Shown here: one piece after another, positions 55,801-63,520 of the stretch | Layout: each line of letters starts with the position of its first letter | Position numbering within the stretch: the stretch's first letter is position 1 | NCBI GenBank assembly: GCA_025656455.1 | Contig: JAHXHS010000019.1 | Coordinates: 1-64,000, forward strand | Length of the DNA stretch: 64,000 nucleotides | Direction of reading: 5' to 3' | Origin: Candidatus Thiodiazotropha sp. (ex Epidulcina cf. delphinae) | Lineage (GTDB): Bacteria > Pseudomonadota > Gammaproteobacteria > Chromatiales > Chromatiaceae | The notes under the pieces: model-generated | Seen by the model: only the letters and a program-made list of their open reading frames with translations | Database searches by the model: none | What the model was told of the DNA's origin: nothing | Translations under genes and position numbers: made by a program

Positions 55801-58161
55801 CGCCTGGCGGAACTCGAGGTGCTGTCGGCCGAATTGGCCGCCGCCCGCACCACCACCGACGACCCGTTCGATCCGACAGTACGGCGGCTCGAGGGTGAAG
55901 TCGATGCCCTCGCCAGGCATCTCGGTCTGAGCCACGAGGCGGAAGACGACAGAAGGCTGACCTCCGCACTGGCGGCATTGTCCGCCGAATCTGAGTCGGC
56001 CTCGGCGCTCGCTTCGGCACGGGAGCGAGCGAGCACACTGGCGCCGGCACGGGCGATCGATCCTGAAACCACCCGGTTAACCGCAGCGGACCGGGAAGAG
56101 CTTGCCAAACTCGATGCCAAGGCCGAAGCGTTGGAGCGGGCCAGAGAAACGGGCGATATGGATTTGCGCGCCAAGGCACAGCGCGAAGTCGAGGATCTGA
56201 TCAATAGCCTGGGTCTGAACGACTCCGATGAAGCGACCGGGAGGAGAGTGGATCTGGCCTTGTCGGGCTTGGCGGATGACTCACCCGGTACCCGGGCGCT
56301 GAGGCTTGCCAGAAGCCAGCAGACCGAGACCGGGCTCAACGATGCCCTGCGCCCGGGGCATACGCCTGATGCGGCCAGCGTGCTGTCGGACAGGGATCGC
56401 AGCCGTATGGCCGAGCTGACCGGTGCCTTGCGCCAGTTGCACGAAGCGGAGATCAGCCAGGCTGCGTCGGCCGAGATCGCCCGGCTGCGCCACATCGCAC
56501 AGGCCAAAGCCGCCGAGATGGGACTGGTTTTCGGCGATGGGGCGGCCTCGGCTCGTACACGTTTTCTCGAATCGTCGCTATCGCCGGAGGATGCGCACCT
56601 GGTACCGCATCTGCAAGAGGTCCGTCAGTCGGCTCTCTCCTCCGCACTGCTGCAGCCAAGGCAAGGCACCCTCGAAGACCTGCCCTTGATTGCTCGCCAG
56701 ATCGCCGAGGCGCGTGCCATGGGCGATCTCGAGCAGGTGGCGAGACTCACCGAACTGGCCGGCTTCCGCCTGGAGCATGCGGGGCGGTTTCATGCCGACG
56801 AGGCGGTACAGGAGGGCGTGCGGCAGGCGGTCGACAGAATCGTGGGCGACAATCCCGACGTACGCGCCCTGGCCGATGACGCCTTGGCCAGACACGGCCA
56901 GAGATTGACCGCGGAGGCCATCGACAATGAGTTGGAGTCGGTGCGCGTCAGTATCGAGGAGGTGCGGCAGCAACTCGCCGATGCGAAGCGGGATACCACC
57001 CAACTGGCCGAGGGGGTCGTACGACGTCGGGGTACCAAGCAGTATCAGGAAGATCTGGATGCCTTGATCCTACGTCAGGCAAAACTCGAGAGCGATGCGG
57101 CGACGGCCCGACGCATTGCCTTCCGGTTACCCGACACCAGTGAGGCGGCGGCGCGGGCCATGTCTCCGGATGCCGACACCTCTCGCAGCGCACCGCTGTT
57201 GCGCTCGGACCCCGATTTTGCGGGCAACGCCGAACGGATGCGGCTGGTGCGCCAACACTACGGCGACTCCCCCATGTACCAATCCTGGGAACGCTTCAAG
57301 CAGATGTACATGGAGCAGAATCCGAGCATCAAGGTCAGATCTGTGCGCAGCAACACCCAGCGCGACACCGACTTTGCGATCGATGCCCTGGAGCTGGAAC
57401 GTCTTTTCAGCTATTGGAGCCAAGGGCGATATGTGGATGCGGGTGCTCCGCGCAGCCGCAGCCTGCCCGACCTGACGTTCATTCCCGCCGGCAAGGGCAA
57501 TCCGGTGGAGTTCAACGATCCGGCGACTGGTGCCCGGGTTCGCCTGTCGCCATCGGAAGAGGCAACGCTCAGGACCGGAGAGACCCTCACGACCAACACG
57601 GCGGCGAAACGCCGACGAGACCTGATGCGCGAACGCGATATCCTGCAGGCGCATCTCGATCTGGAGACAGACAGCGCAAAAAGGGAGCAGTTGAGTGACG
57701 GTATCAAAGCGCGCGCGCAACAGATCATCGATCTCTCCGAAGCCATGGGCGAGGCCGCCGGATTGAGATTCTCCGACACCCTGCCGGGCGGTCGACAGGC
57801 CGCTGAAGTCGGACGTGGTCAAGGCATGACGGATGTCGTCCATATCGACCCGGATACCGGCAGAGTCAGCGTGATAGAATGTAAGGGCGGCACTTCTCAG
57901 CTTGGCAGCCGCCTCGCCGAGGTGGAGGGACGCCGTGTGCGCGCGGAGCAGACCACTCCGGAATACCTGCGCAGTCTGGCCGAGGAGATGGCGAAGCCCG
58001 GACAAAGCGAGCAATCCCAGCGCCTGGGTGAGGCCATCCTACACGCGCTAGACAATGATCCGCCCGGCATCGATTCCTATGTGGTACGCCAACCTTTTGA
58101 CAATCATGGAAACCCGGGTGCGATCGAAGTAACTCACTATCCGGTGAAAAGCGGGGGATGA
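49885..58161 (+). CDS. giant eCIS toxin with annexin-like segment and PD-(D/E)xK nuclease tip
   Basis: This 2758-residue protein overlaps the ATPase gene by four bases. Residues 1-130 are disordered and charged and contain QARFGNAAVVRAQ, like the GNxAV motif common in eCIS cargo. Residues 200-720 are long helices. An annexin-like segment lies at about 1160-1270 (AIEGAGTNNELYFRVTERMN, QEMRRKYNHNTGSELYDDL). A hydrophobic stretch spans about 1382-1440 (FAATAIAVVGAVVAAVVTVL). Charged linkers and helical regions follow. The C-terminus has D2650 in TDVVHI and E2665-C-K2667 in VSVIECKGG, the spacing of PD-(D/E)xK nucleases. I infer translocation by the middle part and DNA damage by the tip. No DUF4157 protease domain is seen. 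Confidence 0.85.
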   Translation: MTQPAANARSLRQPKTQESDAQTAPGRASAPVSADNPSARDQARFGNAAVVRAQTAQADRSADRGAPNRERDREGESDREGREREESPQTGEPRDDRTPGAREAGDGTDREGEQSTAAAEATVEESEEERRIRRYARELNAPPPTPPPERLAAILPPVPQPLIWEPVMALFVPPRMPDFNRLSRAWQTNDPVMEAEVRREATNSLKQRVAEIRRHHDMAAYETNGALQSIASLYGASRMRLQSEFLRSDYETDMIFNQSLLQARGGAEAADRIILRNYMLARRSLSGAAAMAKQGIQANKDNSESQISDILAGLRRGFVTPLTEARRLCREQNRTSRRALQAWKRGLNEQYPISGDLENRIENEAKQAVGPGLADDALRQLRTNANSVITRFTNNITAVRSDIEARVAPSLRNYTRTMVSEGNEDVDEAFNRAFGALKRQANQARQAIADNHAQIVDQLAALRSAERERLEMLMQQTLEAVHNEAGAAADLVVSTTEQAMPHYAGAAEQLTDSMTKAARNNAASLSNMAGSGAQQVGETVEHAHDLQRSQLETSTTGIESSLNQRELEIRTELMNISSSVSQNLQGAAGSGEADMQSAAAAMTEGLSALSNGVTAAAAQWLRPLSEAFSKFLDETRADLERGKPAFLRRVGTAKSDFLRYARAQGNPNRLFARDLLRAATDAMTKARHARTNLGNSLDAGIFDVIDETGVGKALRGLTALQGRWVQANWPYSNSNWPSTIPKGMPRVAYYEITGSRDYSLDGHLMFALGGSGGSDYNAAKNYLAGNTAKGARFELEASIHWYNDQESRIENIQKSLTNKQLSELRGMTEYDRNTRNRVRGALDGTDLNVFDALEQGDHERAEAYRMLDKLNNARNRHEIDQTNDILSQYSTDTEWGGERVKAADRRARVQIALAEIRGTSREELETQAAEQNRQREAEAREQAEARERRRQETPVSPTEATSEEALQMCIEPPAPNSSESPDIEPHQLQSRLPDAEASSTPVEATSSEDREGEERQRQPSLAERWMQGTAPPPASAADVAANMLYQYATRDIEQVRSAGRGETYTVTLRMSERQRDLARALIFHGEGTPEARAARLGVEVERSGKPNIVNVDRALVDPRLNPDSLAAIDDPVARQRVIDNAQQDRERMLAIFARDYGGMEGGTSAEHTNVLVGQLETAFGSDTAGAELAGLMVRDQYPSTATAAKAVEYAIEGAGTNNELYFRVTERMNRDQFQEMRRKYNHNTGSELYDDLGLFGHGWFGDFSGDDRLRAERGTLGQPRNDRERAEVAAYAIQQQRDEAGWLGGLLASGSMQEVMLDVEEADLNAMIGGPIEFGPEALPIWTTTANFDRDNNFVGDQAMFRATATSAQTAARNYSAKIDQYANFAATAIAVVGAVVAAVVTVLTGGAASPLLLASIAAITGLTAMGAQAAIKGGRYGWEQAVTDLGMTAVQALTAGVGQSLALASRGGMAGLQAGMKTGLSMSAARELARGGLLGNMGRLSGNAFIDKVLIGMGTGALGSTGSAAIDERTWAQGGAKGIENLFAASFRGMLSGGVTAGVTNAIEDVPLGRLSRLVGNNKNIGEAIGSSTNMLGRGLGKGVTSSVGAFAGRASELGFESARGTYQGDAGDIFLESAKAGGMSLLQSIGEGGAEARAQALFNARYGGRPPIEAERAVIQEAEDARSRAQRLEAEAEAAAPRSTRQSPGEEAAPARATPDEMALPRARDTELAEEGSAAPRRPAEAEAERRAAVDAETEARRAREAEATDRDQDEEARIGLEQREGQRPFADEAPVLDLEQTRKALAGLAEAPAESMPATPAKAGAAAAIEESAQMRLLPESLDTTPVMLRDAAEGAIGRVSALAHAEITTGGGSELRVNMTRADGEEVRVRVEFGETQGGDIASFRAADPGDDVQFVVTLSNRAPTEVHARAIGHELAEIRLHGIEGAAAESDLLTTAVRPGDDARLSAHDVGRLAELEVLSAELAAARTTTDDPFDPTVRRLEGEVDALARHLGLSHEAEDDRRLTSALAALSAESESASALASARERASTLAPARAIDPETTRLTAADREELAKLDAKAEALERARETGDMDLRAKAQREVEDLINSLGLNDSDEATGRRVDLALSGLADDSPGTRALRLARSQQTETGLNDALRPGHTPDAASVLSDRDRSRMAELTGALRQLHEAEISQAASAEIARLRHIAQAKAAEMGLVFGDGAASARTRFLESSLSPEDAHLVPHLQEVRQSALSSALLQPRQGTLEDLPLIARQIAEARAMGDLEQVARLTELAGFRLEHAGRFHADEAVQEGVRQAVDRIVGDNPDVRALADDALARHGQRLTAEAIDNELESVRVSIEEVRQQLADAKRDTTQLAEGVVRRRGTKQYQEDLDALILRQAKLESDAATARRIAFRLPDTSEAAARAMSPDADTSRSAPLLRSDPDFAGNAERMRLVRQHYGDSPMYQSWERFKQMYMEQNPSIKVRSVRSNTQRDTDFAIDALELERLFSYWSQGRYVDAGAPRSRSLPDLTFIPAGKGNPVEFNDPATGARVRLSPSEEATLRTGETLTTNTAAKRRRDLMRERDILQAHLDLETDSAKREQLSDGIKARAQQIIDLSEAMGEAAGLRFSDTLPGGRQAAEVGRGQGMTDVVHIDPDTGRVSVIECKGGTSQLGSRLAEVEGRRVRAEQTTPEYLRSLAEEMAKPGQSEQSQRLGEAILHALDNDPPGIDSYVVRQPFDNHGNPGAIEVTHYPVKSGG

Positions 58162-60077
58162 TAGGGATGACGGTCGAGAACGTCTACACACTGCGTGGTT
58201 ACGAAGCCGCCTCCCTGACAGGGACCCGGCAACGGCTGCCGCGCTATGCCGAACAGGCCGCCAGACTGCTTGCCAAGCCGCCGGCGCCGGACCGGGCACG
58301 GGAGCTGCTCGACAACGAACTCGAGCGGGCGCGATTCGCCAACGCCCTCGGCGAGACCGAGCTACTCGCCGACGCCTTGTCGGCCGCGGCATCATACGCC
58401 GCCGCCATGGCCGTCCGCGCACGACTGCCCGCTGGCGAGATTCGATTGAGTCTGGACGGGGTAGGGGAGGTCAGGTTGCCGCCCGGTCCTTCGGGAGCGA
58501 CCCCCGCAGCCTGGCTCGACGGCCTCTGCTGTGCGATGGCTGCGCGCGATCCAGAGGCGATCGCCGTCCTCGCCCGGCCGGAAACCTCCATTGCCGTCCA
58601 GCAGGAAGCTAAGCAGTCACAGGCAGTGGTCGGCAGCGAGCCATTCTGGCCCCACTACGCGGATGCCTTCATCGCCCTGTTGCGGCAGGACCCGCTCGCC
58701 GCCGAACATGCGCGACTGGCTGTGAATGCGATAGAGAACGGCCCGACTGGCGTGCTCGATCCTGTCGCGCTGCACTCAGTCGATCGGCGTGTGTTGGAGC
58801 TGATTTCCCTGCTCGCCCTCGGCCAAACCGCCAACTGGCGGGCAGCCTTAAACGACGCCATCAATGAGTTCAATAACACTTTTTCTGATAGTGAGAGTGC
58901 GTTCCTGCCGATCGGGTTCCTGCCGCTGGGCCTGCTTGCGCTCTCAGCCGTCGCCTTCGAGCGGGGGCAGGGCCTGCCTGAAACCACAGCCTATCTGCCC
59001 CCGGGGATCGTCGACGGTTCGCTAGGTCTGCGACATACGATCATGCAGGTTCGCTACGCGGATCTGGTGGTTTTGAGCGCCGATGAGGCGCACTGGTTTC
59101 TCGACCTTCAGGGTTACCCACGCAAAGCGAGAGCGCATCACCTGTTGGTGGAGGGCTCCACACCGATCGCCAGCTATACACTGCCGGCCGGTGGTGGGCT
59201 GCCGAAGGTTGAGGCACGATTCATACTCGCCGAGACGCTCGAGGATAGCAGCCGTCTCGCCCTGGATGCCGGTGAGCTGATCTACCTAGCCGAGGCATTC
59301 GCCCGTGAGGTGGGTGCCGGTTCGACGACCTCGCATGCACAGCAACTTATTCTGCTCGATGATGCGATCAACTGCGTCGATGCAGCCTTGCAACGGCTGC
59401 CTAAGGACGGCTCTGTCTTGCCGTCTTCCCAGTTGCCAAGTCGATGCGGGCGTGAGATATACGGCGCAGAGCCCGGGCGTTTTCGCCGTACGCGAATGAC
59501 AGCCTATCGTGACGGGCTGAGGGGGTTACTCAGGCAGATGGATACACACTCTGAAGCAGAGCTGCAGCCGGCCATGGCAGAGGAGGGGGGCGATAGCACA
59601 ACCGATGAAAACCATGCGCGCGCCACCGCGCACGCAGTATCCGCCATCGTACGGGCCGAAGCGCTGGTGGTGATCCAGGCATTGGCGAGTGACTATGATG
59701 GGAAAGTACGGGAATCGCTCAGGCCGCGGGACGAGGATTATGACAAGGTCTTTGTGGGAGCGTCAGCGGCACGGGCGCGCAAGGCCTATGACAAGGTCTG
59801 GTCACGCGGATTGAATATGGATTTTCCATCATCCTCTTACAGTGAGATCGTCTGCGACGTTGCACCCGCCGGTATGCTCGCCGAACGCAATGAGCTGTCG
59901 CGCCGTTTCCCCGGTGGCTATGTGGCGATTGCGGAAAAGCTCAACCCACATCGTATCTGGGTCGCCTGGCAGTACCGAAGACCTGGCGAAGACGCCGGTC
60001 TCGCCTACGATGGCCTGGTTTGGATAGACGATCACTGGAGCTGGTTTCCGAAACCTTATCGCCATCTCGCAGTGTGA
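58158..60077 (+). CDS. Imm49-like immunity protein with C-terminal extension
   Basis: This 639-residue protein overlaps the toxin stop by four bases; a second start at 58167 is possible. Its first 300 residues fit the Imm49 immunity family: ERARFANALGETELLADALS, AASYAAAMAVRARLP, LDGLCCAMAARDPEAIAVLA and HYADAFIALLRQDPLAAEHA. The remaining 340 residues (YAEPGRF-type loops, VGASAARARKAYDKVWSRGL and NPHRIWVAWQYRRPG) I do not recognise. Imm49 proteins neutralise polymorphic nuclease toxins, which agrees with the nuclease tip encoded just before. An immunity gene implies that the toxin is dangerous to bacteria, including the maker. Confidence 0.75.
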   Translation: MIGMTVENVYTLRGYEAASLTGTRQRLPRYAEQAARLLAKPPAPDRARELLDNELERARFANALGETELLADALSAAASYAAAMAVRARLPAGEIRLSLDGVGEVRLPPGPSGATPAAWLDGLCCAMAARDPEAIAVLARPETSIAVQQEAKQSQAVVGSEPFWPHYADAFIALLRQDPLAAEHARLAVNAIENGPTGVLDPVALHSVDRRVLELISLLALGQTANWRAALNDAINEFNNTFSDSESAFLPIGFLPLGLLALSAVAFERGQGLPETTAYLPPGIVDGSLGLRHTIMQVRYADLVVLSADEAHWFLDLQGYPRKARAHHLLVEGSTPIASYTLPAGGGLPKVEARFILAETLEDSSRLALDAGELIYLAEAFAREVGAGSTTSHAQQLILLDDAINCVDAALQRLPKDGSVLPSSQLPSRCGREIYGAEPGRFRRTRMTAYRDGLRGLLRQMDTHSEAELQPAMAEEGGDSTTDENHARATAHAVSAIVRAEALVVIQALASDYDGKVRESLRPRDEDYDKVFVGASAARARKAYDKVWSRGLNMDFPSSSYSEIVCDVAPAGMLAERNELSRRFPGGYVAIAEKLNPHRIWVAWQYRRPGEDAGLAYDGLVWIDDHWSWFPKPYRHLAV

Positions 60078-60088
60078 GTAGCTACCAC

Positions 60089-61081
60089 TCAAGCCCGATA
60101 CTGTTGTGGATCGATATTATGACGCCGCAACAGTTCAAAAAATGCACGCCTGGGTTTTCCACTATTGCGTGCCGCCTGGCTGATATTGCCGTTGGCGGAT
60201 AGCAGAGCGTTATCGAGATATTTACGCTCGAACTCAGCAATTAGTTCTCGTTTCGCTTCTTGCAGCGGCCGTCTCATATCGAAGACATTGCTGGCGCGCT
60301 CCTCTTGATCAGGCTCCTCTCCATTCCAATAGAGCAACGGCAACTCATCCGGGCGAATCGGGTGATTCGAGTGGAGCAGGGTGAGGTAACGAATACAGTT
60401 GAGCAACTCCCGAATATTGCCGGGCCAGCTGTAGTTGAGTAATCGATCGATTGCCTCTTTGGTGAATCTGATGGGCTCGAGTTTGTACTCTTCAGCCACA
60501 CAGCGCACGAAATGCATCGTCAGCATCTCAGTGTCATCAGGTCGCTCGCACAGGGGGGGAATACGTACCGGAAAGACTCGGAGTCTGAAATAGAGGTCAC
60601 TGCGAAAACTACCATCGCGCACAGCCGCCTCAAGATCCGTATTGGTGGCGGCTATCAGCCTTACATTAGCTTTATGTAGGCAGGTTTCACCTATCCTCCG
60701 GTACTTCTTGTCCTGCAGGAAACGAAGTAGTTTGGCTTGTGAGGCAGGATCGATGGAGTCCACCTCGTCGAGAAAGAGTGTGCCAGTCTCGGCGGCGCTG
60801 ATTAATCCATCCCGGTTGGCGGTTGCCCCGGTAAAGGCACCACGGGTATGGCCAAACAGCTCGTTGCTGAGGAGATCGCTGGTTAGCGTGCCACAGTTAA
60901 TCGGCACCAAGGGGCCTGTATTTCTGGGACTTTTCTCATGAATATATTGAGCATAGAGCTCCTTTCCTACACCGGTTGGTCCAATAATAAGGACCTCGGC
61001 ATCCGAAGCCGCAACCTTGCTTAAGCAGTCCAATAACGACAAATGCACTGAACTGCAACCGACCAGCATCTCAGTATCCAT
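60089..61081 (-). CDS. sigma-54-dependent activator without receiver domain
   Basis: This 330-residue protein has the AAA+ activator core: Walker A GPTGVGKE at residues 34-41, the sigma-54 contact motif GAFTGA at 81-86, TGTLFLDEVDSIDPASQAKL and the RSDLYFRLRVFPVRIPPLCE signature. A Fis-type helix-turn-helix closes the protein (NGNISQAARNSGKPRRAFFE). There is no N-terminal receiver or sensor domain, as in PspF, so activity may be set by protein level or a partner. The start at 61081 is chosen for its AAGGAG site six bases upstream; an upstream ATG at 61114 is weaker. It is convergent with the operon, 11 bases away, and is the likely activator of its sigma-54 promoter. Confidence 0.93.
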   Translation of the reverse strand: MDTEMLVGCSSVHLSLLDCLSKVAASDAEVLIIGPTGVGKELYAQYIHEKSPRNTGPLVPINCGTLTSDLLSNELFGHTRGAFTGATANRDGLISAAETGTLFLDEVDSIDPASQAKLLRFLQDKKYRRIGETCLHKANVRLIAATNTDLEAAVRDGSFRSDLYFRLRVFPVRIPPLCERPDDTEMLTMHFVRCVAEEYKLEPIRFTKEAIDRLLNYSWPGNIRELLNCIRYLTLLHSNHPIRPDELPLLYWNGEEPDQEERASNVFDMRRPLQEAKRELIAEFERKYLDNALLSANGNISQAARNSGKPRRAFFELLRRHNIDPQQYRA

Positions 61082-61278
61082 TTCGTACTCCTTGTCGAGC
61101 CGATTCATATACACATGCTGCGTATCGAAAGCCCAGTTCGGTTTGTAGCGTCCGTTTTTATAGGGCGGATTTAGGAATTAAAGTATTGCAGATAATCGAT
61201 CCCTTTGCATAAAGAGTAATGCACAATTCCCATGTCCGATAATTACTTGCAAATATGCTGTACATAGGGTATCGGGCA
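61082..61278. other. intergenic stretch upstream of the activator
   Basis: About 200 bases with the activator ribosome binding site at the left end. Promoter elements for the activator should lie here, but none is convincing. An open frame at 61178-61429 on the minus strand has no family features and is probably shadow coding from the transposase remnant. Confidence 0.4.
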
Positions 61279-61560
61279 CTACAGATGCCAGACGATGTCG
61301 TATTTCAGGAAAACTCTTAGAGGTCTTGCCCACGCTGCCCTTGGTGCTGACCACACCGTATTTCTTCGCCATATTGTCCACCTGCGATTTAGTCCGTTCA
61401 GACGTTGCCATTTCAAACTGTCTTTCCACCGCTTGAAGAAGGCACGGGTACCACGTTCAGTACGGTAGTCCCAGAGTTGTCCGAAGGCTTCCTTGAGGAC
61501 GTAGGCTGTGTTCAGACGCCGGTTGGCCTGGAGCAGTATTTTCAGGGTGCGTCTTCCATC
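61279..61560 (-). pseudogene. ISL3-like transposase C-terminal fragment
   Basis: The minus strand encodes RTLKILLQANRRLNTAYVLK followed by EAFGQLWDYRTERGTRAFFK and RWKDSLKWQRL, which matches the C-terminal helical part of ISL3-family transposases (LLxANxxLxxAYxLKExFxxLWxY). Only about 70 residues remain, and the reading frame breaks off after QRLNGL. No inverted repeats were found. It is a relic joined to other gene fragments. Confidence 0.7.
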
Positions 61561-61568
61561 CAAGTTCA

Positions 61569-61668
61569 AATGTGTTTAGCCATTGCTCCAGTTTCTACTA
61601 GCACTTTAGATAGTGTTGTTTTGCCGGTGCCTGTTATCCCCTCTATTCCAATATATCTATTCCAATTC
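61569..61668 (-). pseudogene. short P-loop kinase-like fragment
   Basis: About 30 codons read NRYIGIEGITGTGKTTLSKV and a few more, with a Walker A motif (GITGTGKT) at the position typical for the N-terminus of thymidylate-kinase-like proteins. The fragment is joined in frame to the end of the HAD remnant on one side and to transposase sequence on the other. It cannot encode a functional enzyme. Confidence 0.45.
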
Positions 61669-62090
61669 GTTGTATAGTTAACTGCTACAGCAGGCCATAA
61701 AGCGTTACCTGTTGTCTCATCCCAAGAATAGTGGGATGCAAATATGTACTCAAAGTTACTTGCTATGACACATCCTTCTATCATCTCCTTGAGGCCAGAT
61801 GATATTATGTAGTGCTCTAGCTTAAGGTTTCTCGCAAGCGCATGATCATTGATGCGGTCAAACCAAACAGAAACACCTTTAAACAGTTTTGCACTCTTCC
61901 CATATTCTTTAAGAACTTCTCTGCTTAATTTGCGGCCATCATTATTGCTGAATTTATCAATAGTAAGCCGCATATATGAAAGTATTTCGTCTCCGTCGTG
62001 TTTGCGAGCATCCTCTTTAGCGCTTTTCCAAAACTCTTCCTTTGAAACTTCAATATCTGGGAGAAATCCATGTTCATGTAAGTTACCTTC
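61669..62090 (-). pseudogene. HAD-family hydrolase, truncated at both ends
   Basis: The minus strand carries about 140 codons of a HAD hydrolase: EHGFLPDIEVSKEEFWKSAK, DARKHDGDEILSYMRLTIDK, FKGVSVWFDRINDHALARNL and LEHYIISSGLKEMIEG, ending in WPAVAVNYTT. The N-terminal DxD catalytic loop is missing, cut exactly where the HigA-like gene ends, and the C-terminus switches into a P-loop fragment. The gene was evidently interrupted by insertion of the toxin-antitoxin module and by the transposon remnant. Confidence 0.75.
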
Positions 62091-62093
62091 TGT

Positions 62094-62372
62094 TCATGCA
62101 GCTATTTCTATAGAAACATGCAATCCTAAGCGATGGGCGATATCTACAAGGGTATCCAATCGGAAGTCGCTTATTTTCCCCTGTCTCAAGGCACTGACAC
62201 GTGGCTGCGTTATTTGCAGCAGTTTTGCAGCCTCACTTTGCTTCAGGCTTCTGGAAGTCAACTCCTCGTTAATCGCTATTAATAGTGCAGATCTTAGTTT
62301 TAGGTTTTCAGCCCGGATAGGATCATCTTCCAAGGCATCCCACACACTATTAAATTGTTTTTCGTTACTCAT
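62094..62372 (-). CDS. HigA-like XRE-family antitoxin
   Basis: This 92-residue protein has a helix-turn-helix of the XRE type at about residues 40-75 (RSLKQSEAAKLLQITQPRVS, ALRQGKISDFRLDTLVDIA) and a short N-terminal helix. It follows the toxin gene with an eight-base overlap, the reverse order that is typical of HigBA. It should bind the toxin and repress the operon through the palindrome at 62709-62721. Confidence 0.88.
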   Translation of the reverse strand: MSNEKQFNSVWDALEDDPIRAENLKLRSALLIAINEELTSRSLKQSEAAKLLQITQPRVSALRQGKISDFRLDTLVDIAHRLGLHVSIEIAA

Positions 62373-62694
62373 TAAGAAACCTCTGAATTACTTCGCCGAG
62401 TGCTCGTTTAGCTGCCTCAATATCGGGTCTAGGAGTTTTTTGTGCTTTTTTTCGAAACGCATGTAAAACATAGATTGCCTCATCGAATTTAGCGATATAA
62501 ATAACGCGCCACTGTCCTTCCTCCTGGATACGAATTTCACGCACGCCTTGCCCGATTGAGGTCATCGGCTTCCAGTCGATAGGGTCTAATCCGCGCTGTA
62601 CTCGATCTAACTGATAACCAGCCTCACGTTTCACATCGATAGGAAATTTCCGAATAACTTCTAACGAGCGACCAATAAACATAATCCCTTTCAT
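62365..62694 (-). CDS. HigB/Gp49-like toxin
   Basis: This 109-residue RelE-superfamily protein of the phage Gp49-like type contains IGRSLEVIRKFPIDVKREAG, GVREIRIQEEGQWRVIYIAK and the closing IYVLHAFRKKAQKTPRPDIE, which are the family hallmarks (VxEIRxxxxxxxRVxY and HxFxKKxxKTPxxEI). It probably cleaves mRNA at the ribosome. It is the first gene of a two-gene operon with the XRE antitoxin. It is intact. Confidence 0.92.
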   Translation of the reverse strand: MKGIMFIGRSLEVIRKFPIDVKREAGYQLDRVQRGLDPIDWKPMTSIGQGVREIRIQEEGQWRVIYIAKFDEAIYVLHAFRKKAQKTPRPDIEAAKRALGEVIQRFLNE

Positions 62695-62708
62695 ATTATA
62701 TTCCTAGA

Positions 62709-62721
62709 TGTATACTATACA
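62709..62721. promoter_or_regulatory. palindromic operator of the HigBA operon
   Basis: TGTATA-C-TATACA is a perfect 13-base palindrome 15 bases upstream of the toxin start. On the minus strand it overlaps TATAGT, a good -10 candidate. Its position fits autorepression by the XRE antitoxin. Confidence 0.55.
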
Positions 62722-62758
62722 AGTAACAATATGTTTGATAATAGTTAAGTCATTGAAA

Positions 62759-63520
62759 TTATTTAATAATAGTTTTTGGTAACATCAAGCAGCGGCAGGT
62801 GGTTTTGAATGCCTGATCTATCCTTCTGTCCCAAGGGTCTATATAAATCAAAGACATATCAGCATTAGTATGACCCAGAACCCCTTGTATTAGCTCAAGG
62901 TCATATCCCTTCCGGTCCATCCAGGTCGCCAAGCTTCGTCGACCAGAATGGCTGGATCCACCATGAACACCGGCATGTTTGATGAGTTCGCGGGCTAGAT
63001 TCTCCAGTGAACCGCAGACCATTGTCTCTCTGATGTTGCCATCCGAGTCCTGGTAGCGCTTCACGTTAAACGCCAGTTTCTGCCATCGCTTGCCTTTCAG
63101 TGAGAGGAACACAGGGCTATCCGGCGCAAGGCCTCCATAAGTACCGTCAGGGGATAGCATAACTCGATCCTGAAGACGCTGCGCCTTCAGGTCTCCCAGC
63201 GCGTTTCGCTGCTGAGGAACCAGGATAAAGATAGTGCGTGGCTTGCCGGTCTTTGTGTAGCTACCCGGAATTCTGAAGGCCTGCTTCAGCTCACCGGTAG
63301 GGTGGTATATATCTTTGACTTTCAGTTGAGCCGCCTCGTTGATACGAAGACCACTACCAAACAGCATCCATATCAGGGCTATATTCCGTTTGCCAGTTTC
63401 GCCTCGAGAGGCCGCCCAGAGGATATGAGCCAGCTGCTTTGGGTGCTCTATGACCTGTGCCTGGCCAGAACCGGTAACTATTTCTGTCTTGAGCCGTCTT
63501 ATTGGCCTGTTTGATGTCAT
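62759..63520 (-). CDS. tyrosine recombinase (integrase)
   Basis: This 253-residue protein has all catalytic residues of the family: R59 in SGLRINEAAQL, K90 or K93 in YTKTGKPR, H191-x-x-R194 in SSHSGRRSLATW, H217 in LGHTNADMS and Y226 in LIYIDP. The N-terminal core-binding domain is very short or missing, so it is of the compact type found with integrons, small islands or phage-like elements. It may have mobilised this island. No attachment site repeats were identified near it. Confidence 0.9.
   Translation of the reverse strand: MTSNRPIRRLKTEIVTGSGQAQVIEHPKQLAHILWAASRGETGKRNIALIWMLFGSGLRINEAAQLKVKDIYHPTGELKQAFRIPGSYTKTGKPRTIFILVPQQRNALGDLKAQRLQDRVMLSPDGTYGGLAPDSPVFLSLKGKRWQKLAFNVKRYQDSDGNIRETMVCGSLENLARELIKHAGVHGGSSHSGRRSLATWMDRKGYDLELIQGVLGHTNADMSLIYIDPWDRRIDQAFKTTCRCLMLPKTIIK

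Noticed and set aside
60075..60091. TGAGT...ACTCA between the immunity gene and the activator as a bidirectional terminator
   Set aside because: The stem is only five pairs, AT-containing, and no T-run follows on either strand.
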